Program-made: the position numbers and the translations under genes
Shown here: piece by piece, positions 14,401 through 29,400 of the stretch
Position numbering within the stretch: the stretch's first letter is position 1
How the letters are laid out: every line of letters starts with the position of its first letter
Notes under the pieces: model-generated
Databases searched by the model: none
What the model saw: the letters and a program-made list of their open reading frames with translations, nothing else
What the model was told of the DNA's origin: nothing
NCBI GenBank assembly: GCA_003342815.1
Contig: PTEX01000049.1
Location: forward strand, 3,152,620 to 3,216,619
From: Eudromia elegans
Taxonomy: Eukaryota; Chordata; Aves; Tinamiformes; Tinamidae
Direction: 5' to 3'
DNA length: 64,000 nt

Positions 14401-17400
14401 TTTAAGAAAAGCTTTTGCATGACACAAGCTCAGGTGCTGACAATGTGATTTGTTTTCCTCGTTATTAACTCTCCTAGATTGGTTTTAACTAGCACAGAGA
14501 AAGGTACAATGTGCTAGCATTTGATGCTTCATGTACTGTCAGATTTGCACTGACTCCTACCAGGCCCACTTCTGCACTAGTTCTTCTTTCCAACTCATAT
14601 TTTCCCTGCTAGACTTCTGACTTCCTGAGCTAGGACTCTGCAAGCAAAAGGAGTGAGCTCTCTTACCTTTTAGCATCATTATCCACCACCTAAGGGACAT
14701 TTTCTCTGGAACGAAATGTGGCTTTTCTGGAAAATACTATCTTACAAAATAAGCTCCACATTTTAAAACTTGACACACAAATCAGACAGAGTTGAAATCA
14801 TTACCACGTTGGACAATGTCCTGCCACTGAACCAAGCGTCCTCTTTACCTTGACAGCCATACGCAGGAAGAAGATAAACTCCCCCTACATAAGACAACTT
14901 AGAAATCTCCTATGTTGCAAAATTACCAGTATGAAAGTTGCAGTTTATAACCCCAAAATAGCTGTTTTCTGCTGAAATAGTGACATTGTGCAGAAAGGTC
15001 ATGCAGAGAGAGCACTGCTGGGTTGACTTCTAGGAAAATATGCAAGGAAAGTGTGAACAGCAGTGAGCAAATGCAGAGAGCCCAGTGTACCACAGAGCTA
15101 CCTGGCTACCATGGAACTGGCATCAACTCTCATATATTCCAACTGAAAAGCAGTCTATATTAACACACGTGGAGCTCAACACATGATTTGACTCCTAGGA
15201 TCTAAGCTAAGATGTTGAGAGCAAACTAGGCACCTCTGCACTGCACTCACTTTGCCATCTGGAAATACGCTAAGTGCAAAAGAAGGCTTTTTCTGAGCTA
15301 TGGAGTTATTCTGAAATGGGTGTCCCTGAGGCACAAATCCTAGAAAGGAGCTCCAGAAGGAAAAGCAGCTTTCAAAAATGATGTCTTCAAAAGCCAAACT
15401 ATTTTTACCTATGCAAAAGGTCAATCAGTCTGCTGAAACAACAGGATTGATTCATTACAAGGAAGAGCAGCAAATATCTGCAAGATTGCTTTTATCTAAT
15501 TATTGGTGAGGGATCACAGTTAAAATCACAGAGCTATCTAAAGTGGTCCTCTCTATCATAATACTCTTAGTGCTTTCTAAATTAGTTTTAATTTGATCAT
15601 TTTAATTTGAGGTTGAATCATACCAGAGATGCAGTTTGTCGTGAAAGCAAAACACAAAACTACAGGAGAGCAAAGTGTCAGATCAGCTGTGAAAGCCATA
15701 ATTACTGCCCTAACCAAATCCATATCTGATTGCAAAAGAATTGTTACAGTAAATCAGAGGGTTGAGAATTGAAAGAAAGTTCTGTGTCTTAGGGAATTAT
15801 TCACCCCAGAAGTTGAATATTTATTTTAGGTCTTATTTATTTGGGAGGTGTGCCCACACGTCACTGAACAAAAGAGAATAACTACTAATAAGAGTGAATA
15901 CAAAATATTTCCTAAAGTTATTTTGTCTTCAGGTGCATATTCTGAGCAACAACTATATGTAAGTGTGTGTGTGTATATACATATATATGTAAAACTATAT
16001 AAAAATATATGTGTGTGTATATATATATGTATGTGTGTGTATATATATATATATACACACACATACATATATCTCAGCAGTTTATTAGGAGTGGAGTGTT
16101 CTCTAGCATTTTTAACTACAGAAGCACATTTTACACATTTGAAGTAGAAATAATCTAAACTTGCTCTATCCTGGCACATTCAAGACAACCACAATGAGTT
16201 ATATTGAAATCAATAGGAGCAGGTTCAGACTGGCAGTTAACCAGTGTACAATGCTGGTCATTTCAATTTCCACTGAAACAAAAATCAAATTGCAAATTTT
16301 CAGCTTACAAGCAATATGTTTTGCCAAATATAGCTCATGTCCTGTTCAAATGCTAGTAATTTTATGTTCCTACACCAGCTGTGCTATTGAAAAATGCCAG
16401 CTGTTTATTCTGGGTGTACAAACTCATAGAATTTTTAAAAATCATTTTTTATTAACAATATTTTGCTGAAGTCAGTTAAATTTTTCAGCAGTTTACACTA
16501 TGTGCTTTTTACATAATTACCAATAATCCTCTGCTATTTAGATATGCATGAAGATACATATATTTCCTACAAAGGAGGCTGTCAAAAGTGTGCCTGTTCA
16601 GAAAAAAAAAGAAGGGTTAAAAGAGGTTTATTATGTTATTTGACCAATTAAAACTAATCTCTTGGTAGTGCATACCCGAACACTCCTCATATCTATGGTT
16701 CCCTACTTATGAATATTTGTCTCCAAACAAGCTATAAATATGTCACACCTTTAATTGCAGTTCATTGCTTTTTAGACTATTCATTTGGCCTTGCAATATG
16801 TATCTGGTTCGACAATTAACAAATACAATTGATAGACTTTCTAGTGGATACAAAAGCATATTTTACTTTTTAAATATAATTCATTCAAGGGAGATTACTT
16901 GTAATACATTTGTAGACTGAAGTTCAAAGAGTTGTTTATTAAAATCTCTTTAACTTTTAACTTAGTATTATGTAAAATAAACAAAACTTCAACACTATTT
17001 TTGTAGTTTGCCAAAGTGAAACAAAGGCTTTCTCCAATATCCCAGGCAAACGTTGCTTCCGTTTCAGCTAGTCCAAGAAGAGGCAGAATACGAAAGTGTA
17101 GATTTTATGTCTATCCTCCTTTACGTTTTTTCTAACCCCACTCCTGACCACTGGCAGCTTGAAAGCTTCCAGATCGCCAATGAAATTACAAGTATTTAAC
17201 TTGGAGACTTAGGAACTAACAGTCCAAACATGCCCCAAAGCTTCACACAAGAAAAATACATAATTACAAGGACATATACAACGGCTTCACACGGGCAAAA
17301 TACATAATTATAAGCACACCTTTTTAAAGGGAGTTACCCAAATCAGCAGAGCTAAGGTGATGACATTAGGGCAAAATGGAATATGATTTCTGGAGCTTAT

Positions 17401-20400
17401 GAAGCAATAAGTATCTCTATATTTCACAGGGACATTTGTTCTCTTGTTACACCAGAGTCACGGCAGCAATCCACCAGTGAACGCTTGCAGTATGTAACTG
17501 AATCCAGTGCTGCAAGAAACAGAGAACTAGACAATTTCATATAAAAAAGAGAAAAAAAAAGGACAGATATGCCCACATTTCTGTGCTGGATGGCATCAGA
17601 GTAATATGGATCAGCAAGGACAGAGCAGACTGACAGCTCCTGGCTCTGTGCATGACTCCCACATGGGATAGGTGAGGCACCGTGTAAATATTTGCAAGTG
17701 GGAATATTTTTTCTTTCAGTCACAAAGAACGTTCTTTGATATTCAAACATCCTGCTACAGGGAAGTTTCCCTGCAAAAGACCACCTAAGCCGGAGCAGCT
17801 CCTGTCCAAGCCAACAGAAAGAGTCTCTTGTTGGCTCTGGCAGGCCTCGTGCGTAAGGGAGCAAACAGCTTCTCTGCACTTTCTACTACAAAGTCAACCA
17901 CTTCCTCCGTAGTGAGAGCCAGCTGCGTCATTCGGAACCTATCCTTTGGGTATAATAGTTCATGGTGTACGGTAGCACCGGGGAATAAAGCCGAAAACCA
18001 AAACAACAAAATGTATAAATAGATAAGATCTCTCTGCAGAGAACCTCGTTTTCTTTCTGCAGTCCTGCCTTGCCACAGCACAGCTCTGCAATAAGTTTAT
18101 ATAAGTCCTGGGTTCTTACCTGCTCTCAAAGACATGTTGAAAATGCAAAACACAGCTCAAAGACTTTATGTGCATGCACACTACAAAAAGCCAGGTTGTA
18201 CAAACGTCAGAAAATTAATCTAGGGTTTTGCTGTAGAGCTCAAAGAAGGAAAAAAAACCCAACAAACGGAAAACTAGGTTTAGTCCAAAACCCCAGCTAC
18301 AAAGAAGCTCTTAAACTGTATCAACGCCTCCCCTCCAGCCACCCCATGGCCTTCTACTACCCACGGAGAAACTCTCAGCAAGCCCTGGGTCCCACGGGGA
18401 CTGAGGAAGCAGTTGCAGCAGCAGTAGCAGCCCCATGACAGCTCTGCTCCCTCAGCTGGGGTATTCAGCGTCGTGCAAACAGAGCAGGCAGCCAGCACAC
18501 AACTTTGGTGCAGTTTGGAGAAACTTGACCTTCCATTAGTTTATTGGTTTCAATAAACTTGTTACTTCTCATACAAATAAGTACCTCAGAAAAGTTCAAA
18601 GAAGTACACAGGTCTCATGCAACTAGTTAAAAAAGTAAATAAATAAATGCATTTTTTTGTCCAATAGACTAGGCCCATCACATGCCCACCCTCTCATCAT
18701 GATTCCCAAGGTAACCACTATTATCTGGCTGTCCCAACAAGTCACACCACCACAAAACTGCTACAAAGCACCAAAAGACCTGACTTCATGAAGAACCTGC
18801 TGTCCAGATAGTGCACTAAAATACAGCAGAAACTGCACTGGTCTTGCAAATTATATTTAATTAATGCCCAGAGAAAAACAAATCAAAACCAACATGATGA
18901 TTGTAATTTATTTCTCCGAATTTAAATTGCAAAATCAGCAAGTAATATTATAAAGCACTTAAGATGTTTAAAGTGAGATCTTCAACAAAGCTTGATAACA
19001 ATGAGAACTTGGTGTTGCAAAACAAGTTTCATTTTGGGAAAGTAAAGATGCAAGACGAAGCACTCAAAGCTGCTGGATGACAACACTGTATATCCATGTC
19101 ATCTTCCCATGGAACTTAGTGACAGTAAAACTAGAGAGTCTGGGAGTTTGGGAGTCTGGGGAGCATGACTGATTTACTGTTTTATTTTCATGTTCTTTCA
19201 GTAGTTCCTAGCAAACAAACACACAACGAGCATCAGCGCAGAAGACAGAAGCGAGCCTTCCACAAGAGCAAGCAGTGTGCTTAATTCAATTTAATCCACG
19301 GAGGGTCAGAGCTCTTCTTTCACAGCTCAGAGCCTGCCAACTGCCCGGTTCTTTCCGAGCCGCTGAGAACAAACAAACAAAAAATTGTCCCATGGCACCA
19401 GAATTATAAAGCGTGGAACAGAGGAACTGAAGTCAGAGCTTCACACTTGAATTTTTCTTTTTAAGTTCTTCCTGCATCATCTACTCACAGCACCTTAATG
19501 AAGCCCCAGGGAATTCCACGTACATGAAATATGTGTGAAATAATTCCCTCTGAATGACATAAAACTGGCAGAGGTGGCTCTTATATGAGTCCTTCACCTT
19601 CCTCAACGATTCCACATATATGTTAGGGAGCAAGAGGATGGTTCTATGGCACTGTAGATGCGATGGCCTCTTGGTGGCCTCCTAAGCACGGTTATGAAAA
19701 GCTCCAGGCTGCGCTGGCTGCAAAGCAGCTCCTGGAACCCGCTGACTGCAGCTGGCTCCTTGAAGGTCACTTGGCTTTGTGCTAGCCGCTGCTCACGCAA
19801 GGCGCGGAGCAGAGCTCTCTGCATTGCCTTCATTCCGTAAGACTGCTTTCTTAAAAAGACCACACTTCTTTTCTTCCATTAACCATAACCTGCACAACAG
19901 TCACAACATATGCAAAAGATGCTCTTCTACAGACAGATGCCCTAGCTTCAAATATGAGGTTTCATATTTATCTTCTGCTATTCTAGTGCTTTACCGCAAA
20001 GCCTTGATAACCCGAATACCCCACAAGGACTTGCACGCTGCACAGAAAACCAGAGTGACGAAAGGTTCATCTGTAGGACCAAATGGTTACCAAGGATCAA
20101 GTCTCATTGATCATGTGAGAGACTAAAAATCACAGGAACAAGCCCAAACATCTTTGTACCAGCCTCATCCTTTAGTTCAAACAGGTATTTTTTCAACTCT
20201 GGTAACAAATTATGCTGTTTTTTTTTCTCTTTTAATCCTGATTTTAAAATAAAAGGATTGTAACACTCCAAGCTTTTTAAGTCAGCAGCAATAAAAATTA
20301 AAAATAAGTATGCGTGTATAAAAACATAAACACCAATACACATAGATTAACAGCAATAATTTTCTTCTTCCCATGGGTAGTTTCAGGTGCAAAAAACACC

Positions 20401-23400
20401 ACAGCTCAGATCATATTTTGCTCTACAGCAGTTATCCAATTTTGTTCCTTTCTCCATAGGCCGCATTTGGGAAAGGGGGACAATGTGGCAGTTACTTTAC
20501 TCATAGGTATGACTAAGAAGGGAAATGGTTGTAACTCTTCAGTAAAAGTATACTCTAGAACAGAGATAGCTACTTAATTAGGACTGTCTCTTAATTAAGT
20601 CTCCTAATTCATATCTCCTGAAGTGGCAGAACTCTGCACAAATAAAGAGAGAACTGTCGGTAGCAATTAGGCTGCACTGCAGCTTGGCCCCCCGAGGACA
20701 GATATGTGCCTTGAACACCCAGAACTGTTCTGCAGAGCTCTAGGAGAGCCAGCAAATTTGGGATCTTCTTCAGTTTCTAACAATCAGCGGAGATTTCAGT
20801 CATAAGGTTGATAGCACATGCTTTACTCCATAAAAGAGATGGCCTGCATTAACACCAGCTCTGTCTTGTATTATCCCAAGGAAGAATAATTAGGAGAAAG
20901 AAAACAAGCAGTAATTTCAGTAATTTCCACTCAAGTTCCACACTACAATAAATATATCATATTTATCAAAAAACAAAACAAAAAACAGTTACAGTGATTA
21001 CTGAAGATTAAGAACAAATCCTCTTGCAGCTCATTAACTTTTCCTTCTTGTATCACTTTAGATTGTTTCTAACACCCACACTAACTCTTTTCTAAATAAC
21101 CCAGGTGTAGATAAGCAAGTGCAATTCTGCCCTCAAAAGTGTGCCTACATTCTTAGCTCCTTCTTGAAAATTATTTTATTGTTTTTTGAATCTAAGACAA
21201 TGCTACCCTTAACTGGGCTCATATAACTATTCCCAGCTCCTACTGATCTGTATTTGATTTGAGATTGACTTAATAAAATTACTACACCGACAATAATTCC
21301 AATGAAGACATTTTAGTGAATATTTTGTGTATTTTAGTAGCTGTACTGTTTATATTGCTCGCAATGATGTTGACACTGTAGCAGGTCATTGCCAGCAGAG
21401 TAGAATAAAAGTTTATGTTACCACTAGCTATTTATTTTACCACTGACATAGGCAGCACACTGGGTAAATAAAGCAATATTTCTCTGTTAATAATTGTATT
21501 TAAAATTTATTCCATCAACAATGGTAATACAAAATGAACAACTTAATTTTGTGGATGAAAACACAACTGCCTGAAGAATAAACAGAGAAAGTAACAGATT
21601 AGCTGTTGCTAAATTTGCTTGATAATTTCTACCATGCGAGTTTTCCTGTTGGTAACCACTCTGCTAAATGTTAGTTGCTTGGATGTTTTACTGATAGGTG
21701 TCTATTTAGGCACAGAAAGCAGCAACCAAAATGGCTCAAAAATAGCCCAGTTCTGTGTGAGAATAACGGCAATAACTCTCAGCCCGCCCCTCCCCTGAAC
21801 CTCTCCAGCATCTTAGAAATAAATGCAGCTTTTTTTTTTCCTTTGGAAAGCTTCAATGCTTAGAGCAGCCTAAAGAGAGGACTTGAGATTTGACAGGCAC
21901 GTAGTCTTTGCATAAATAGGGATCTTTTGCGGTTCACATAAAAATCTATTCATATTTAGCCTCTTGGCTAAATATAGTATTTAAATATAAGCCTTTGCAA
22001 ATACAGTTCCATACTGTCAACAGAAGCCTGTTAGAGCTCTCCAGCTAAATTATCAAAATATTATGTTCCTACTGCATGCTCTCAAGCCTCTCACAGGTTC
22101 TAGTATATATAGAATATGTGCTTCCTTATTTGTTATCACACTTCTGTTGCTTATTCTCTTCTATCATATGTCATCCTGCACTATTTTATCCATTATCCTC
22201 CACAGCACCAATGCAGAAGTCTGCGCTGTTCTAGCACCGAGAATACAGGCAGGTGCTCACATGAGGCCACATGGCAGCATATTTGTTCCTCAGCACTGTT
22301 TTAAAAAAAGAACCCAAATTAATTACAAACAAAAACTATTTTGAAGAAATCTTACCAAGATTGCAAAGCAAGTCACTTGTGAGTTAGGGAAAAAGGCAGG
22401 ATGAGGATGGCCTGTGAAATATTAATACATTTGAGTGTATAAGCACTATGGTACAGCTAAATAATCAGGTGCTGCTGTAGAGTTGAAAAACAGTGGAAAA
22501 GGATAACTATGCCATATGAACACCATGGGAACTGGAGAACCCACATCAGTGAATATCCTTCTGATATCACCAGCACAACTGTATCCAGAAGAAGAATGGA
22601 AGTTCATCATCAGGAAATGTAGAGCAAAAATTGTTCATTCAACAAGAGTGTAATGAAAATAAATTGAGTGCTTTGTAAAGCATTCAGATATTTTAGTGAT
22701 AAGCATCATTCAAAATCATGATAGAGGGCAGTTCCTATTTCAAAGATGGGTGACAAGTTACTGGAAAAAGACAGAAAAATAATAATATAGTGAAAAAAGC
22801 ACTGATTAGTTGAAGACCATCCCACACTTCCAGAAATTACTTTTATGGAAAATATATTAATAAAGTAGACAAAATCAGTCCTTATTTGGACTGTCTGTCT
22901 TCTGAGTGCTCGTCCTTGCAGCCTTAATAATGATTTTCAAGTAGTCTATATTGATAACAGGCTATAGACATCTTTGTGGATAGGTTATAATTCAAGTGGG
23001 TATGAAGTGACAGTTTGCAGACGTACTTTTTCTACTTTTGTTGTAGTTGCTTTCCAGATAAATCAAAGCCTTCAGCTTTCAACTCCCAACTTTTGGATAT
23101 GTATGTTATATTCATATATTAGAAATGAGCATTAGTATTTTGACTCTGTGGTGCTTTTTCCTTGAAAACAAGAGATTAATTCACCCTGTAGGGTAAGCAA
23201 CTGCAAAACTTCATTTTTTAAACTGGAGAAGCAGCAAAATTACTTTTGAAAGCTTCTTGCTTCAAGGCTGAAAGCTTTTGTACAATACTTCACCCAGGAG
23301 TGATATTTTAGACTGTAATATAGGGGTTTGTAATGGTAATGCTGACAGGCCCATAATTATAGAAGCACTAGCGGGCACCGCTATAATAATATATCAGATA

Positions 23401-26400
23401 GGCAGGCTACTTAAACACGATACAAGGCATCAGATGTTAGTGTCTATCCTCATTAAACCAGCACTTAAAATTTCTTTTAACCTCCATGACTCAAACTATT
23501 AATTTGATGTTCAGAAGGATATACACACTGGTACCAATACTTGCAGTGAATATATCCCCTTAGTACTTTAAACTGAGTTGGTGGATTGTCTTAAATTTTT
23601 AGTCAACAGAAACATGCATGTAACATCACTAATAAATCAATAGCATGATTATGGCATATACAATATATTCTGGGTATTTCTGTAAAGTATATTTTCTAAA
23701 ATCTCATCTGAAAGTTGCACTGTATAAATACTTTTGAATAAACTTCTAATTATGCATTCTATTTCACAGCTCCAACAGATTGACTCTTATTTCCTTTCTT
23801 ATAGTAAACTGCTAAAAGAAAAGGGTGAACTTACCTTTCCTGCATCTAGCCAGAGAAAATAAATATAAATAAATATGAATATATATAGAGAGAGAGGGGC
23901 TAAGTATTCCTAAAATAAGCCCTTCTTCACAGCATAAAAAATAACACCACTATGTGTTACGTCCTATACAAATCCAGGTAGATGGTTCATACTGAGTAAA
24001 AGAAACAAGAAATGTTAGTTCCACAGAAGGTTACCTCACTGGAAATAGGATTGATGGTATTTTTGATGACTGGTGGAGAAAGAAAAAGAACTCTGAACAG
24101 AAAGTACTTCTGGAATAGAACTATTTTGAGCATTACCCTGTTTAAACATAGGGACACCCTCACTCTGTCACTCACACAAATGTGATTTGCATGTTTTGAT
24201 AGCTCAGAATTCTGCTGCAGACTACAGCAATGCCTTAGAAAGGATGATTCAGATGATTATTATATTTGCGTATTTTTCCCCTTACTGCCAGTGAACGCTT
24301 CCAGCTACCATCAGTTTCAGGACTCCAACCACCACAGATGGCACCATCAGTAAAACAAAAAGGTCTAAACGTCTATTCTTACAATTCCTATTCTAACGTG
24401 GAGGACAGCCAAGGCAGCTAGAATCCCTGCATTTGTAATCATGAGATTCTTTAATTTTCTTACCAAGAAACAGATTTTAGGATTTTATACTAACAGAAGA
24501 TAATGATTCTGCTTAGGGTCCAGAGCAGAGGTTAATAAGAAGAATTTCTTCTGGCTATGGACTCATTTGGTAAAGATGAGGCAGCAAAGTAACATGTGAC
24601 AGAAAGGAGAAATAAATACATTAAGGTTTGTCAAGCTGGGCTCATCTCACATGGAAATCTATTGACCAGAGATAAAATTGCTACACGATGCACTGTTCAA
24701 ATGCTATAATATTGTTATCAGGATTTGATTACGTACTTTTGTTTTCCTAATCTTGCTGATCTTTCTCCTGATCATCCAAGCCTTACACCCAACCAACATA
24801 ACCCCTGTCTAAGCATGAAAGATGGACATCTGTCAGAGAAAGGTTTGCAGGATTATATATGGTTTTACGTGACTACAAGCTTTTATAATCTACAGAAATA
24901 AGACTTCCCTTAGAAAATTTATTTTGCAGTTAGTGTCTCCTTACTACACAAATACCTGCCTAATTATCATACTTAACATAATTGGTCTCAACTTTCCATT
25001 GCTGTATGGCAGAATGATTTAATGTATTATTAGAAATTGATGCAATGACTGAGGAAATTCTTTAATTTGAAGTTCACAAACCTCCATAAATATCACAAAT
25101 AAATTACTAGTCTTTCTTCCACTTTCTTAAAAGCCAAGGAGGGTTGTACAGAGTGCAAATCAGTACAGTATTTGTCTGGTATTTCACATATAGCTCTTTA
25201 TTCAATGAGTTCTCTTAGGAACATATTTTTGCATTTTTAATAGGAGGAAAACTCCCACTAACTTCACTATGAATTGAACTGGGCTTGGAAAGGGCACTAA
25301 TCTTGCTTATCAGCATACTATAGGAATGCAATCAATTAATTAAACCATATCAAATGCTTGGCTCTAGACAGTGTACATGGTGTGCTTTTCACTTACTGAT
25401 TTACAGTCAGTGGGAGGAGGTAATAGCAATAGCAAAGGAACAAATCAAACTTAAACATGAACACAGAAATTTCTCTTTCCAATATTTTCGATTCTGTGTG
25501 CATTGGGCATGAAGTAGGAGTGTGGCAATGAAATGTCAGCAGAACAATGTTTGCTGCTGGCAACGGCAAAGCCTAGTAAACGAAAGAATTGTGCCTCATA
25601 CCACAGTACCCTATTAGTTTAAATGATATGCATCCTGCAAGAACTAATAGCTAAAATAAAGCAAATGTTGTTACTTCATTTCAGAGAGAAAATGGACAGA
25701 AGAATTCCCAGCTCCAAATGGAAACTAAAGAACATGACATACTGCCAGCGAGTCCTTGGCAAAACAACTTATCATATAATATGGAAATACTGTTGTACAC
25801 CAGTAATAAATATTGTTTGCCAAAAATATCCACAAAGCCCCTGCAATCTTAATTGTTATTATTGCTTCCTTTCTGATTCTCTTCAAGAAGCAAGCCCCTA
25901 GCAGTCAATGATTTCCATAGATAATCACAAAAAAAAATCTGAAATTCTGCTCGTACACAACAAACCAGGTAGATACACAAAAATAAATAAATAAATAAAA
26001 CACTTTGGTGCCCCAATTCAATATAATGTATTGGCATTACATTCAAGTTTCACACATTCATCAGTTAGGACAGCAGTTGTATTAAATTGCTTTTCATGTG
26101 CTATCATTAAATCAATACACGGAACAGGAGAGAAGAAAAGAGAGAGAACAAGGGGGATCCATATGATTAAAGTAAAGAAATGAAAATTCATGAATAGCAT
26201 GGACACATAAATAAATCTGATACACAGGGAAAGTTAGCATAGCTTTAGTGAGGACATGTATTACATTTACCACTGTTCTGAACCAGTTAACAGGCACGTA
26301 GACAGGAGATCTAGCTGATAGGAGCTATTACAATTTCAAAAGCTTGTCTTTCAGGGTCATTCTGCATATGTTCCAGAAGAAACTGAGTTGCCATGAGATA

Positions 26401-29400
26401 AGAAGAAAGATCCTAACATGGAAAAATCCTTATCTAAAAGATCCAATACAAAGGTAAAACAGACAGTCAAGTAATTTTTACTACTGGGAGAGCACACCAG
26501 TGAAAGCTCAGAAGGATTTGTGCTGGGTCTTGCAGTGTTCAGTGGGGTCATTAATGATGGTCTGATACGTTAATGATGGTAGGATACTCACCCACAACTT
26601 ATTAAAAAACTCCCCAATGAACAATCCATAAAAGAACAAGCAGTAACCTGAACCCAACAGTCAGGGAAAGCTACATTTCAGTAATTAACCTCCTACAACA
26701 ATGATTTAAAATAAAGAGTGGGAGGCATATTGTAGAGAGCACAAAGGGAAAAGGAGAGAAGATAAAGAAGGGGTGATTGTGATTCTAGCAAATACTTGCA
26801 ACTCTTGATTAATGAAAAGCTAAGTCACGTCGATCAAACTGACAGTGGACAGCTGGAACATTAGCTTGAATGTTCATAGTCCAAATTCTCCACTGGGACA
26901 GCTTGCTGCATGAGAGAGAGAAGAATTCTGTGATGACAACTTAGGCTTCTCCATGGTCCTCTATGGTCAGAGGAACAAATCACATGGTTCACACGGTGCA
27001 GCAGTACTTATTGATTCTGTTTATGAAAGTAGATATACTTATTACTTGGAACATAAGACCTAACAGAGTGCACTAATAGAAAAGAGCTCAAAAGACCTAC
27101 TGAAAGGAAAAAGATCTACCCATATTACCAATGTATGGTTCCTGAGGAATAAGGAGAGTATATTCGCCTTCACTGCTGGGCTAGTTAGTTGTTCACATTC
27201 TTAGGAAAATAGAGTACACGCTACAGCACTAGCACCAATCTTACCTCTAGGTAATGATTAATTTTTAAAGTTGGGTGGAACCTGCCTGAAAAAGATCCTG
27301 TGGTGGGATGCTAGAATGGCTTTATGTCACACACAAGTCAGCATTTTCATGACAGTAACTCCCTAACGTGAACTCCTCTAGTTTATTCATCAGTTTGCTG
27401 CAAAACCTCCTCACCAAATCCCTAACAGAGCTAAGCTGACTGACTGGTTTTTGGTAAGAAGCGATCCATAAAACAGTTTATATTAGGTTGAGTTTATCAC
27501 AAAATGCTAAAGATTTTACAGAAGCAGCAACTTCTGTAACAGCAACTTATTACTTTAGTTTTGAACAGCCTTTCATTTCATACATATAATGCAAAAGAGA
27601 TAGAAAAGAGTATTTTACATTTGACGACTCAGGAAAGAATTTTTAACTAGTATCTGGATGCAGGCAAGAGAAATGGTCAAAAAAAAAGTCTATTGAAACT
27701 TCCCATCTATTTATTTTTGAAAAAAATATTTCCCTTTCCCTATTTTCTGGAATATTTTAAGTAGATACAGTGCATTAGTTTTCTATGGAAAGAACACAAT
27801 GCAGCAAGTTTTCAGCTAATTTACTGACTTTGACTTTGCATGAACAAAGCGCCTCTGAACTTGTATGCATGCACACCTAATGTATGCAAATCATCTGCAT
27901 GTGCAAATCAGGTGGGCAATGAATTTTTTGTTATGCACATGAAATGAAGAAGTCATTTTGCTTCAAAAACTGTTTTAAAGGTGTCAGAAGTGCAAAAGAA
28001 ATATATGGGCACGAAAAACAAGAAAGCCAATAATGCATCCCAACTGCTCCATAATTACTTTTATGGCAATGAATACATAACGACAGCTAAAATCTCAAGT
28101 TTGATAGCAAACATTCATTTAGATTTGTGGATCTGAGACAAAAAAGTTAATAGACATAATGTGCTATTTATTATTTATCACCTTCTGCCCCACACTTACT
28201 ACTTCATTTGACCAAAAATGGCTTGCAGACTCAATTTTCTTTTTGTTAACTCACTGTTATAGTCAAAGATTTGGATCAGCTGCAATGCTGAATTTTCTTT
28301 TTCTTTCCTTAGAATTAAATATGCATGAATACTTCAAAGACTAATGCTCACTGCTTACTTACTGTTACATAGAAGTTTGTGAGTGGCCTTAGGGAATGTC
28401 CTCAGCTTTTCTGTAACAATAAAGTCAGTCAACTGCTACCTATATGCTAAGCCTGGAAAGGTAATGTTGATGACCTAATTTGCAAGTCTAACTTCTGAAA
28501 TCGTTACAGGTGGAAAAGTGCTAAACAAAGATTTTAAGAAAAACAACCCATGGAAAGAAATGCAAGGTCTCTGATGAGACCTAAGCCCACCCGGAAGGTC
28601 CTGTCCCCCTTCAGCGCCCTGCACATGCAGCAGAGTTGTCAGTGACAATGCCAAAGCTCTCCAGCAGCTGTGGCCTCTGCAGCAACAAGCTTCAGTCGGT
28701 GAACTTCTTACTATCTCAGTTCCAAAATATTTAGCTTACAAGTGGCAGAGTGGAGGCACATATTCATCACAAAATACCTGTGCACTAAATGCAGTAGTGA
28801 AATTAACATTACTAAACTTAACTTAATGAAAGTATTATAGTATTTGTAGCCTCAAAATACAAATGAGGAATGGCAAGTACTTCTAGGTTGAACCATGACA
28901 GCATAAATCAAACACAAGAGAAGTACTTCTGGACCCTTTGGATTTCCACAGTTTTTACCACTGTGAAAAATGAAAAGAAACCTGTGGCTGATTACAACAG
29001 GAACTGTATCATCAAAGCCAACTGAACAAGCACAAATCGCTATAATGACCTTAAATACTCGAATTGGGAAGGAATTTTAAAATGTTACAGTAAAAATTAA
29101 CTAATTTTATTGCTCACAACTGAACTATGAGTAACAATTTTAAAATGTAAATACTGCAAAATAAGGCCCAATCTATGGTCCATGTGTACTTCCTAACTCC
29201 CATGCATTCTAGTAGCATACAGGGAGATCACAGAGGTCTCCCGCTCCTCTGTGTGCTTTAAAGTCAATGACATTCAAGCAAGAACCTGAGCAATTTGAGC
29301 CTTCAGGGATGAAGACCAAGACAACAAAAGAACGATGGGTTTGGAAGAACAAATGCTAAGGCGGGAAGAGGGAAACCAAAATCTGCAGAAAGAAAGAGCT

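Noticed and set aside
15826-16147. Tyr/Ile/His-rich frames on both strands
   Set aside because: Translation of the TG/TA microsatellite.
17424-18081. Minus-strand frames of 151 and 98 codons inside PITPNC1 intron 1
   Set aside because: No recognisable protein, no splice or start context, and inconsistent frames. They are probably chance or very old decayed sequence.
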